NCBI RefSeq assembly: GCF_000485595.1
Contig: NW_014577431.1
Coordinates: 423,208 to 487,207, forward strand
Reading direction: 5' to 3'
DNA: 64,000 nt
Origin: Priapulus caudatus
Taxonomy: Eukaryota; Priapulida; Priapulimorpha; Priapulimorphida; Priapulidae
In this document: positions 43,738-54,960 of the stretch, piece after piece
Layout: each line of letters begins with the position of its first letter
Numbering within the stretch: the first letter of the stretch is position 1
Made by a program: the position numbers and the translations under genes
The notes under the pieces: generated by a model
The model's database searches: none
Seen by the model: the letters and a program-made list of their open reading frames with translations, nothing else
What the model was told of the DNA's origin: nothing

Positions 43738-46700
43738 CGTGTGTGTGCATACGTTCATGTGCGTATGCGTGTACCCGTATGTGAATGTGGATATGATCGT
43801 TAGCAACACGCACTGACACGCGTGTACACAACGCGACAAACGCTAGGTCTAGATGAAGTTTCATATTTGTTATAAATATGACTATATAAATATACTAATG
43901 TATAGCTGTAAAATTTAAAACACTCACTTAAAGCAATTTCACTTTAGATTACCTGATCTTACCTGAATCCTACCTGATGAAACCTAGAATTCTAACTGAT
44001 ACAGTTACATGGGAACGAACACGATATAGTTAATGTACATGCTCGTATTTCACGTACATTGGTATTTTGCCTGAGTCATTCGGAGCGCAAGTACCACACA
44101 CGGTAGCTATGCTCGCGTTCCTTAAGGTCGGTGCTGACCAAATCGACAACGAATCTAAGAATCATAACCATTCATCCACACGGCTTACTCCCACCATGGC
44201 TACCAGGTGACGCTGCTTAATTCATACTTATCCAGGAAATCTTCAGGTACTGTGGGAAGTAGCCAGGGCATGTATGCAATGTGCAATTTGTGCGTCTATC
44301 CGCCTTACTATTTTGGATTCGAGAGCTTTGTACGCATTTACTTCACTTAAGAAGATACGGTATTTATGCTCAATCGCAGTGTGCTTTTAATCATTTTACG
44401 CCTTGTACTGAACTTAGCTTTATATTTTAGAAAGTTGGATCTGTAGATGTAACGCCCGTTTTTATAGATGTGTGGTAGATTGCTCCTGGAGTGTATTAAG
44501 CCGGAAATATTTCCAAAGTTAAAGATTCTCTCAAATACGATTGATAGCACACCAGGAGTGCGCGACAAAGGCAGATCCCATCGCAGTTTGTTGTAAGGAC
44601 GTATACTGGTCACTTTGCTAAAGAGGACCTGGATGAAGGCGTAGCGGAGATTTCATCCGTAAACGGTTAGCGCCCCTTGCAAATAGCAGAGCGTAGCTCT
44701 GGCCTCAGAAGGTCGAGGGGTGGCTGTTTTTTTTTTAACATAGTAAAACCCAAGTAAATGTAAATAACCGTAAAATGATGTTAAATCTCCACGTACTCGT
44801 CGGTGAAACAATCGTCCCAAACCTACTCTAGTCAGTTGTGCCCTTACCTGAGCGCATGCCACATGTACACAACACGAGTGTGCGCGTCTGTTTGTGGATG
44901 CGCATGCGCGTGCGTGTATGTTTGCCCGTGTGCGCGTGCATCCGTACGTGAGTTTGCATGTAACCATATATGCCTGTACGCTCTAACTCAGCGTATGGTT
45001 AGTAATATTGACAACTCAGAGCCATAGTTGCTCCAGCTTGACATATCCAAACATAACGTGTTGCTCCACATTATATTCTTAACCAAACAATAGCGTGCAC
45101 CGATCTAGAGTGTGTATTTACTCACGCCGCTTACGTGGTGGCGTCTCACTCTAGTGTAGGTGTTGTACAACAGTAGAAGCCGTCCATATAGGCAGCAGGC
45201 CTAAATAAGCATCGAACAGAAATTAATTAAAAATACTCACACTGTTTCGTCGCATACACAACATACACTTTGTTCATGTTAAATAACTACAGATTCATGC
45301 TCTATTCTCCGCTCGAAACTTTTGCCAGCTCTATGACGCGAATTTCTGCAAAGTATTCGGATCACGTTCCAAATACAAAAATGGCCAATCGGTCACCATG
45401 GCTACGCCACTTGACGGAATGTCACAACTACACGACAATACCCATTTTACTTCTAAAGCTTTCTAGACGTCCACGAGGCATCTAACTTGCGTGCATAATG
45501 CAAATTATTGCACTCTAGTGGCGAATTTCACCGTCAAAAAAAGCCTTTTCTAGAGACCAAATAGTGCAACGGTGAACAATTTGCGGTAGCTTGCTGTTGT
45601 ATGCCTCCTGTATGCCGTTAGCGTGTGGTGTGCAGGCATCGATTACAGGGATCGAAGCAGGCTTCACTGCCTATTCATGTTCATTTATATATCTACGTCT
45701 ACGTCTATGTCTATGTTTATGTAATTATTGTGTAAAGACTGTTAGAGCTCATAGAGCTCACATGGACCATCTGATTCACTATTTGCTTGTTTTAGGATTA
45801 TACCTCAACCAAACAGTGAAAAGAGTCAAATGCTGTAGACTAAATTTCCCGGTGCCAGAGACGCGTGTATTTCACTGCACCATGTGCAACCATTCGTTAC
45901 TTTTGCCATCAGCTCTCTGAGAGAAACTAGCAGATGTTGTTCATTGTATTGTCACGGGATTGTTGAGGAGTATTCGATAGCGTCCGAATATATTTTATAA
46001 CGGGAAACGGATGCTTTTACGTTTGCGTGAAAGAAAATGTTACGCGAATCATAGTAGCATTTTACAATGCAAATAAAGTCGATTGAAAAAAACAGAAAAA
46101 AAGAAATCCGAATAAATAGAGTAGAAATTTAAAATAATAGTAGATTCTATGAAAGCACAGAATGTGTGCGGATGCAGATCATTGTTCCTAAAAATTGACG
46201 CTTTTTTGATAAAGCCATAGGAAATGTTGATACTAAAGATAAACACACGATTACGTATTTTTCCCGAATTATGCATAATAACATGTTTTTAGCATTAAGT
46301 AAAATGGCATATACGTATTAGATTGTACTTTGGTTTCGGAAAACCGCTAACATACATTACATAGGAGATTACTATAACGTATTACTTATTTAAAGGACGC
46401 ACAATTTACTATGTACCGGAGTAAAGAAATACAAAACGCGTACTGTTTAGAAGGGCGATTCTACAAATGGACTGAAGGCAATACACAGCAATGAACTTGA
46501 CCTTGAGGCTTTCAACCACTGTGCCAGGTCAGTGAAGAAGTAGAAGAAGAAGAAGAAAACGAAGAAGCCAATAAACTACGTAATATTACTCTTTGCGGGA
46601 TGACATGATTAACGATGGAACCAACTGTTATGGCAAACCTAGGAAACCATTTCGTTAATTAAAACCACAATAGCGATCGAAATCAGCAGGGTTGCTATGG

Positions 46701-48746
46701 TAATAATATTGCACGTGAGTTGTTGTGCCGGATACAACAAACGGGTGAAATTAAAATTTCGCGTTATTGCACCGTAGTATTATTGTCACGAAAACTTTAT
46801 GAATGTTGAATCGTGCGTGTTGGTGAATAATGAGTTTCTTGAGAGGAAGCACGTGAGATAGCACATCCGACGGCCGCCGAAGGTATTGCGTGAATGTACC
46901 ATCACTACTGTATCAGCGTACATTTTTTTCCTTCTTCTAACGCTCTCCTACATCGGGGCTTCTTACAGGAAAATATTTTCAAACCCCCGAAAGATGCGTA
47001 CCTTCCAACGAGACTGAGATTAGCGCATTAGAAATGGGAGGATAAATGTTTGTGTGCACGGCAGAGTGATTGCAACAAAATCAGCAGCAATAGCGACGTT
47101 ATCACGTGTCTTATGTCGTCATCGGCTACACAACTAACTTTATTGTGATTGGTCAGTAATCTTATCTTGTCTTGTACATGATAAATTCTATGTAGACCCA
47201 GCGGACATATAACTATGACTCAGTGATTGTTATGTGACAAAAACCATAGTTGGCTTTGTGCTCAACCGTCCAGCCTACATTCAGCTACACCCAATTAATT
47301 GGGCTCTACACCCAATTTACAGACAGCCATGCGAAACAGCTGGATATCAGGTGAAACGTTTTCATGGGAAGAAATATAATCATAAATCTCCTGCGGCTCG
47401 ACATAAAGCGGGGATTTTCCTATTTGTGAACGTTAAGCTTTACTTGCAAGGCTGATGAATGTTACTTGTAAACGCTAATGAAACCCCGTTATCTACATAA
47501 ACGAGACGGAAAATCAGTTCGTCGGAAAAACATGGCGTCGACATCATACCGAGATCGTCACGTGGGTGGGGGATGTACCAACTCTGAAACCGGTAGCTCA
47601 CAATTTGGGGGTAATCACGAAGCAAAATATATATAATGTATTTAATATAATATTTAAATACATTACCGGGAGTATAACTATTATTACGCAATAAAATTTC
47701 TATAGAATAAACAATTATATGTATTTTAAATTACTATATCTTCTACGAAGTAGTTTATCGACGTGAAATTACAAATTATTGAAATTAAGAAATTAAGAAA
47801 TTGAAATATTGCTCTAGAACTTAATTCCGCTAAGTCTTTAAATTTTTACTAATTATTCACAAATTTCAGTCTAGACTTTTATTTAATTTTACTTTCCTCC
47901 CCCCGTCCCCCCGTCCTCCAAACATCGTCCAATGCATATCCACTATAATAACTAAAATATATATAAATTTTCTCCTAGTTAGTATCCGTCTAGGGCCTGA
48001 ATGATGTTTACACTTGTGTTTTCAACTTATAAACTAATGCGTTTATTCACGCATTAGTAAGCAAACCTCCGGGATCCGTTGAATCTCCTCATCTCTCACA
48101 TTTGGTAGATGGAAATACGGAGTCAGACGAAGTGCGCCGCATGTTCGCGCATGATCGACAACTGCTTTGTGGAGATGTTTATATACCCCATAATACACAA
48201 TATTATATAACAATACATAATATATATATATACTATATATATACTATATAATTATACTACCAACGTATCCATCCAATGTACGGGTGTTAGTTTGATGTAA
48301 TGGGTTATGGATCTAAGCGGCAGTCATTCAGGAAAAAAAATTAAGAAAAAAGGAGAAAAGTTTCCTGGCAGTGCGTGCATGGCAGCTAGAGACACCGTTT
48401 GACGTAAATTGGCATTGTTAAATAAAGAAAGTGACGAATTGACAAGAGGTATTTGCTGTATAATCATTGCGGTACAATAATTTTATTTTTTTAATAAAAA
48501 GAGCCGCAGAGACATTGTTATGAAATTGTACCAAGTCGGAATGAATAACGAATATATTTAAAGTAACTACTAAGAAGTAATGTATAATTTCTTTGTATAC
48601 AATATTTGTGGCTTTGTTATCTGGAGCTAGCACATATGCGTGGGAATCTGTGCCAACGCGTAACAGTGCTATATAAAGCACTAGCGGGATACCCGGCGTT
48701 GCCCGGGGAAATCAGTGGTGTTACTCAGTTGGTGACCGCTTGGTTA
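43734..48746. repeat. Diverged third version of the 5.8-kb unit
   Basis: Homologous to 33200-38830 (and 55120-60750) from CATACGTTCATGTGCG to CCGCTTGGTTA. It is about 12% shorter because of hundreds of small deletions spread evenly, with few substitutions. It stops exactly where block B begins. The error pattern suits a lower-quality consensus of the same sequence rather than an old paralogue. No gene is recognised in it. Confidence 0.75.
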
Positions 48747-48810
48747 ACACGGACACCCATGAAGAGATAAGATAAAGTTAAAAATAGAAATAGGTGTCAA
48801 AATTGTATTA

Positions 48811-48856
48811 CGCGAGCTTTCGAGAACATAATTATGTCTCTTCGTCAGGCGACAAC
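48811..48856 (-). ncRNA. Hammerhead-like motif in Penelope leader (block B)
   Basis: Same motif as 20536-20582: CTGACGA (48842-48848), GAGACATAA/TTATGTTCTC stem, GAAA (48818-48821). Confidence 0.4.
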
Positions 48857-49114
48857 AACAGAATGGAAACACGTTATTTTTAAATACAATGCGATATGCG
48901 CGTTACCATGATGACAAATAAATAAAAATAAACAAAATTAAACAGACACACAATATGATTGGTGATTGAAAACCAGAGACGATGCGAGTTACCATGAGTG
49001 ATAAATAACTACAAACACACAATAAGATGGAAATAGAATATTACAAACATTACGCGTAACTACCTGGTGACGAATAAATAAAAATCAACACAATTAAACA
49101 GACACACATTATAA

Positions 49115-49834
49115 TTGGTGATTAAAAAGAGATTTAGATGTCCACTAGCACCTACATTCCATCCTTCCATCATGCACATCAAAAATATGTTAATAGATAA
49201 TTACAAAATTCTACAGCAGGGTCCTACCACTGCTACCATTTTATCAGCAACCCCTCCTCTTTGCTCTTACAGACGCGACACAAATCTTCGTGATACTCTC
49301 GTTTCGAGTATTGTACGCGGCCCTGACGACTCCGTGAGCCAACCTGGCTCATGTCCTTGCTATCGCAAACGGTGCAACACCTGTGTATATATAACTAATA
49401 AATCCGTAATAAAAGGGCCCCGGGGGAAAATTATAGTTCGTGATAATTTTCCATGCGTAGCAAGTAATCTTATTTACGCCATCGATTGCACCAAATACAA
49501 TAGTATTTATATTGGTGAAACTAAACGGCGTCTTGCGGATAGATTTACGGAACACCTTAGGTCTATTCGCCTAAATTCCCGTGGTTTTCCTGTAGCTGAG
49601 CATTTTAACCAACCTGTTCACACCATAGCGGATATATGCGTTTGTGGATGCCAATTGACTACGCATTGCAACACAACACAGCGTCAAATAATTGAACAAA
49701 AACTCTTTTTAAGAGCTGGATGCTTAAAACCTGACGGGATGAATGAAATTTTAATTACATGTAAATGTTTGTACATGTGTTTGTATACGCACGCGCGTTC
49801 GTGCTTTTATTTTGTCTTTATATATTATATATAA
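49115..49834 (+). CDS. Penelope-like element, C-terminal GIY-YIG endonuclease (5'-truncated)
   Basis: A 239-residue frame. About residues 48-67 (PPLCSYRRDTNLRDTLVSS) is the conserved linker of Penelope-like elements, followed by a CPCYRKRCNTC zinc-finger-like motif. The endonuclease domain follows: NLIYAIDCTKYNSIYIGETK (GIY-YIG signature in the form IYA...YIG), RRLADRFTEHLRSI with the conserved arginine, and a histidine/glutamate-bearing tail (AEHFNQP..., IIEQKLFL). The enzyme nicks DNA during target-primed insertion in this class. The reverse-transcriptase domain that should precede it is missing, and the ATG at 49115 is only an in-frame methionine, so no complete element is encoded. Block A carries the broken version. 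Confidence 0.85.
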   Translation: MVIKKRFRCPLAPTFHPSIMHIKNMLIDNYKILQQGPTTATILSATPPLCSYRRDTNLRDTLVSSIVRGPDDSVSQPGSCPCYRKRCNTCVYITNKSVIKGPRGKIIVRDNFPCVASNLIYAIDCTKYNSIYIGETKRRLADRFTEHLRSIRLNSRGFPVAEHFNQPVHTIADICVCGCQLTTHCNTTQRQIIEQKLFLRAGCLKPDGMNEILITCKCLYMCLYTHARSCFYFVFIYYI

Positions 49835-49897
49835 ATTTATATATATATATATATAAATTGTAGTCCGTAGATAAATTAAAGACAAGACATCACTTTT

Positions 49898-49942
49898 AGC
49901 TGTTACTCCGAGTTTCACGCTTACGCGATCATCAGACAAACT
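49898..49942 (-). ncRNA. Hammerhead ribozyme candidate, left arm (block B)
   Basis: The best-formed copy: CTGATGA (49929-49935), CGC-GTAA-GCG stem II, GAAA (49913-49916), a 3-bp stem III, GTA (49904-49906), then ACA able to pair with TGT upstream of the core. The U-U apposition at the base of stem II is a weakness. Confidence 0.65.
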
Positions 49943-50173
49943 TTAATGAAGAATAAACCTTGTATACATTCCATAACCTATATATAAACATGAATGGCGC
50001 TATTGTTTTAGTTATCTATTGTTATTGTATTTCTATAGTTCTAGTAACTATAGCCCGCGTACGGTTGCCTGCGGAAACCGCACGCGAGCCATAGTTACCA
50101 AAGCCAGTAGATCTATAGTTCTATAGTTAAATTGATCTATTGTTCAGCTGGTATATTGTTGTTCGGCTTTTAA

Positions 50174-50349
50174 AGCCCGGCGCACACGCGAGTTATTTTA
50201 CGCAGAGAAATTACGCACGTGTGCGGCGGATTTTCGTTGAGTAATTTGACGCATGCGTCATTTTACTCACGTGTGCGGCGGATTTTCGTTGAGTAATTTG
50301 ACTCATGCGTCATTTTACTTGAGTAAAATAACTCACGTGTGCGCTGGTC
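50174..50349. mobile_element. TTAA-flanked MITE, left arm only (block B)
   Basis: Same 176-bp insertion as 21899-22074, between TTAA 50170-50173 and 50350-50353, showing that it was present before the two blocks separated. Confidence 0.85.
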
Positions 50350-50819
50350 TTAACTTATTTGGTTTGTTTCTAATCTTATTGCCGCCATTTATACAAAAAT
50401 TCACTCCTACTCTCCGTAAATTTCGTCACATTAAGCCCCCTGTCCCGTCCGCAAATTAACAACAATGATGCAATGCGCACGCGAGCGCGCGTAAAAGTAT
50501 CGCGCTAGAAAACGCGTTAGTTTACGTCACACGCTGCAGTACTCTGCCGACGTAACGTTTTTTGTTTGTTTCCAATCTTATTCCCGTCATTTATACAAAA
50601 AGTCACTCCTACTTTCTGTAAATATTGTCACATTAAGCCCCTTGTCCCGTCAGCAAATTAACAACAATTGACCTCCTTCCACGTGGGTGACTCTCTCTGT
50701 CAGCTCTTTCCCTGTCGTGGCTGTACGTGCGGCGATGGTCGTCACTCACTGCGAGTCGCTGGTGATGAGCTGGCCGTCGTCCATCGTCAGACGTGAGAGC
50801 AAGCCGAAAAAATCGAAGT

Positions 50820-52024
50820 GTCATCAAACGAATTAGATGGAAAGTCTGGTTTTTTGAAAAAAACACCGACGAGAAAGATCAGCGAACCGACGACCTTAAC
50901 AACAAATTCGGATTCAAATCTCGAAAATGTCCGCCGCAAAATGAAGACTTAAACAAGTTCGAAGCAGAGCTGCTAGATATGGTAAAGAACATTTAGTTCA
51001 GAAAAATGCACAACGAGTTCAAGAAGCAACTAAACAAGGACATAAATAGTATAAAAAACGGAAGCCTTCATCCATGCTGACAAAACCGCTCCTACTGAAA
51101 AACAAACGACGAGCCACTCTAGATCAACAGAAATCCAACCACCCACCTACCATAATTAAACAACTACCCGCATCCATCAACCGTAGGATAACAGACATCT
51201 CGTGCAGCAAGGAAGCATTTGACAAAGCTAGATCTCCCTACGAAAAAGCTCTAAAAACAAGCGGATTTACCGAAAACCTTACATAGGCCTACGCCAGCCG
51301 CAACACATCCGCATCCGCAAGAAAGAACAGGAAAAGGAACATAATCTGGTTTAACCCTCCATACAGCCAAAACGTCCAAACTAATATCGGCAAAACCTTC
51401 CTCAACCTCATCAAGAAGCATTTCTACAAAGAATACAAATTCCACTCCATCTTCAACAAGAACAACGTAAAAGTCAGTTACAGCTGCACGGAAAATATAG
51501 CAACCATAATTAACAAACACAACAAGAAAATAACCAGCGACAACCCCACCACCTCCCAGAACAAATGCAACTGCGGAAAAAAAGAACAATGTCCACTCGA
51601 CAGTAACTGCCTCAGCCAGCCTAGTCTACAACGCACGCGTACCTACAGATAAAGACACCATAGGAACGAACTACATCGGACGTACATAGGGAAAATTTAA
51701 ACAACGACACACTAAACACAAGCTATCATTTCGAAACAGAAAATACGCTAACAGCACTGAACTCTCAAAGCACATCTGGAAACTAAAAGACGACAAGAAA
51801 AATTATACAATCAATTGGTCAATCATTACTTCAGCAAGCCCATACAACAACATCTCCAAAAAATGCAATCTCTGTTTAGCAGAAAAAATTTACATTACTA
51901 ACGCCGACAAAACCAGGCTCCTCAACAAAAGATCTGAACTAATTTCGAAGTGCCGACACGAGAACAAATATTACTTAATGAACACGAAAAGCACAGGAGA
52001 AGCTGGAGAATCCTCAGCAATTTA
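50820..52024 (+). pseudogene. GIY-YIG retroelement remnant with RT catalytic core deleted (block B)
   Basis: Pieces in order: LNKFEAELLDMVKNI and FRKMHNEFKKQLNKDI (50950-51050), then HADKT in a shifted frame (about 51070). Next come SNHPPTIIKQLPASINRR and AFDKARSPYEKALKTSGF (51139-51270), KRNIIWFNPPYSQNVQTN and NKNNVKVSYSC, and CNCGKKEQCPL (51290-51620). Last are TIGTNYIGRT, FKQRHTKHKLSFRNRKYA and LSKHIWKLKDD, ending NLCLAEK (51650-52024). In complete members of this RT/GIY-YIG family the polymerase palm with its YxDD-type motif lies between ADKT and NHPP; here the two are about 50 bp apart. Stops and frameshifts remain elsewhere. Family name not assigned. Confidence 0.75.
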
Positions 52025-52471
52025 ACATCCTACCCACGCTACCACAGGTAAGCCCGTCGCATCGACCTGCGTGCACGGACACTGTGGCAAGATCCTCAGT
52101 CTCGACCCCAACGAGAAACGTCACAACTGCCGCCGCCGCTGCGGTGGTCCCCGTTGCCACGGACAACGGCGTCGACAACGGCTTGCTCTCGCGTCTGACG
52201 ATGGACGACCGTCAGATCATCACCGGACAGCAACGCGCAGTGTGTGACGACCACCGCCGCACGTACAGCCACGACAAGGAAAGAGCTGACAGGGAGAGTC
52301 ACCCACGTGGAAGGAGGTCACGGTACGGCAGCATCCTATCCGCAGCAGCGTCGGCGGCGGAGTGCTGCAGCGTGTGACGTAAACTAACGCGTTTTCTAGC
52401 GCGATACTTTTACGCGCGCTTGCGCGCGCATTACATAGTTGTTGTTAATTTGCGGACGGGACAATGCTATA

Positions 52472-53157
52472 AGCCGTGTGTATTGCGAGAGATTTTCAGT
52501 GTTTTCCCCACTTTCATGATACTACCGTTATTGCTTGAGTAACAGCAATTGTTTGTCTAGGTAACGCATAAAATGTCCTAGAACCTTCGTATTCACCAAA
52601 TCAAATGAAATCATGCACGATTACAATTTTGAGTTCTGTTTCTGTTTACCGTTGGCCATCGGACTTCTCCTCGCGTAGCACGAGACATCTATCACGGTGC
52701 AGTAATGCATACCGTCGCACCGTAGAGAAATCAGGTCAGAGTGTAAACACAGACGTCTAACTAGTGTAACAAGCAGTGTACTACTAATACCGCGTAAAGT
52801 CTGTTTATTAGAGAAGCTTGGGATTACCAGTCAGATAGTAACACGGGAATGACAATGACAGAAATTGCTCTGAATTATTGACATAAAAACTCAATAAGAT
52901 TTACCAAACAGAATTGCACGCCCTTTTGTTTTAATTATGTGCACTTGTTTGAAGACGCCATTTTGTGATTTGAGAGTCGTCGGACACGATAAAATTTATT
53001 GCTGGTATGATGTGGTCAAATCAATTTTCTATGCTATAATCGCATAAAATCTTGGTTGTTTTGAATGTTGGTATAATCAGTGATATTTCCACTGTCAGGT
53101 GAGACTATATTCAGCTATATTTTGTTTGTCTGAGTCAAAAAGCTCGCAATACACGCT
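52472..53157. mobile_element. TTAA MITE, first of the pair (block B)
   Basis: Homologue of 24199-24874. The left TTAA has become TATAA-like (CTATAAGCC) and the end has small insertions, probably read errors. Confidence 0.75.
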
Positions 53158-53161
53158 TTAA

Positions 53162-53848
53162 AGCGTGTATTGCCAGAATTTCCAGTGTTTTCCCCACTTT
53201 CATGATACCTACCGTTATTGCTCTGAGTAACAGCAATTGTGTGTCTAGAAGTAACCGATAAAATGTCTAGAACCTTCGTATTCACAAATCAAATGAAATC
53301 ATGCACGATTACAATTTTGAGTTCTGTTTCTGTTTACCGTTGCCATCACTCGCGACTTTCTCGCGTAGCACGCAGACATTTATCACGGTGCCAAGTAATG
53401 CATACCGTCGCACCGTAGAAATCAGGTCAGAGTGTAAACACAGACGTTCATACTAGTGTAACAGCAGTGTACTACTAATACCGCGTAAAGTCTGTTATTA
53501 GAGAAGCTTTGTGGTTACCAGTCAGATAGTAACACGGGAATGACAATGGACAGAAATTGCTCTGATTTATTGACATTAAAAACTCAATAAGATTTTACCA
53601 AACAGAATTGCACGCCCTTTTGTTTAATTATGTGCACTTGTTTGGAAGACGCCATTGTGATTTTGAGAGTCGGACACGATAAAATTTATTGCTGGTATGA
53701 TGTGGTCAAATCAATTTTTCTATGCCTATAACTGCATAAAATCTTGGTGTTTTGAATGTTGGTATAATCAGTGATATTTCCACTGTCAGGTGAGACTATA
53801 TTCCAGCTTATATTTTTTGTCTGAGTCAAAAAGCTCGCAATACACGCT
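53162..53848. mobile_element. TTAA MITE, second of the pair (block B)
   Basis: Homologue of 24879-25555, between TTAA 53158-53161 and 53849-53852. Confidence 0.8.
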
Positions 53849-54159
53849 TTAATGTGACGAAATTTACGGAGAGTAGGATGTGAATTTTTGTATAAATGGC
53901 GGTAATAAGATTAGAAAACAAACCAAAAAAGTTTAAAGCGAACAACAATATACCAGCAGAACAATATAGATCGATTTAACTATAGACCATAGATCTACTG
54001 GCTTTGAGTAACGATGGACCGCGTACGGTTTCCGCAGGCAACCGTACGCGGGCTATATAGTTACTAGAGCTATAGAACTACATAACAATACATAACTAAA
54101 ACAATAGCGCCATTCATGTTTATATAGGTTATGGAATGTATACAAGGTTTATTCTTCAT

Positions 54160-54216
54160 TAAAGTTTGTCTGATGATCGCGTAAGCGGTAAAACTCGATA
54201 AACAGCTAAAAGTGAT
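54160..54216 (+). ncRNA. Degenerate hammerhead candidate, right arm (block B)
   Basis: CTGATGA is kept (from 54170), but the rest reads GCGGTAAAACTCGATAAACAG, losing the GAAA core and the GTA site. Like its block A counterpart the core G is absent, so the right-arm copy was probably dead before duplication. Confidence 0.45.
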
Positions 54217-54292
54217 GTCTTGTCTTTAATTTATCTACAGACTACAATTTATTACGCTCTGCAACTTAATGCATCGAGCACTCTACCGACAG

Positions 54293-54960
54293 TATAGCTT
54301 CAAGCATCCAGACATATATATATATATATTTATTCATATATATATATATATATTTATTCATTTATTTATTTATATATTTATTTATTATTTGTTATTATTT
54401 ATTTGTATGTCGTGCATTTTGTTTTGATGTAAGCATTAGGGCCTACATATATGTATTTATTCATCTCCGTCTTTCTTTGTGTTTCTCTTGTAGCTATTAA
54501 TTATACGCGCATTGTCTTTTTCTCTGTCTTCTATTACTATTAATGTGGTTTGGGTGTTTTATTTTTATTTTATCTGTCACGAAAATAGTAGTTAACCGTA
54601 TAATGATATATGTGATATTCTATTTCCATGTTTATTGTGGAGAGCGTTTGATTTATTATTTAATCAGTCATGTAACTCGTGATCGTAGCCCTTGCTTTTC
54701 AAATTCACCAATTCATAATGTGTGGCCCCTGTTTTAATTTTGTTTTCTTTTTTATTTATTTGTCATCATCGGTAACGCCGTCTATATCGCATTGGCTACT
54801 TTAAAAGATAACGTGTTTCCATCTTGTCTGTTTGTTGTCGCCTGACGATAGAGACTAAATGTTCTCGAAAGCTCGCCGTAATAAAATTGGACACTTAATT
54901 TTTTATTTTTTATTTTTGATCTTATTATATATATATTTATAATATATATATATATATTAT
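54293..54960 (-). mobile_element. Penelope-type leader fragment, inverted (segmental copy 3)
   Basis: Copy of 32378-33010 with many small indels up to 54827 and identical after 54828. Contains the hammerhead-like motif on the plus strand (CTGACGA 54842-54848, GAAA 54867-54870). Relative to block B it is the inverted counterpart of the leader at 48747-49130. Confidence 0.65.

Larger units (their letters stand above)
49855..50808. repeat. Left arm of palindromic element (block B)
   Basis: Equivalent of 21579-22540, mirror of the right arm ending at 54250. It includes a hairpin near 50042-50097 and the left-arm-only MITE. Confidence 0.8.
48747..54250. mobile_element. Composite retroelement block B
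   Basis: Second copy of the composite block, same architecture as block A, with the endonuclease frame intact. The left boundary is sharp (ACACGGACACCC at 48747, directly after the 5.8-kb unit). The right side passes into an inverted Penelope-type leader fragment (54293-54927), so block B is flanked by leader sequences in opposite orientation. Confidence 0.8.
52181..54250. repeat. Right arm of palindromic element (block B)
   Basis: Equivalent of 23905-25952, mirror of 49855-50808, interrupted by the MITE pair. Single-base insertions relative to block A are frequent here. Confidence 0.8.
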
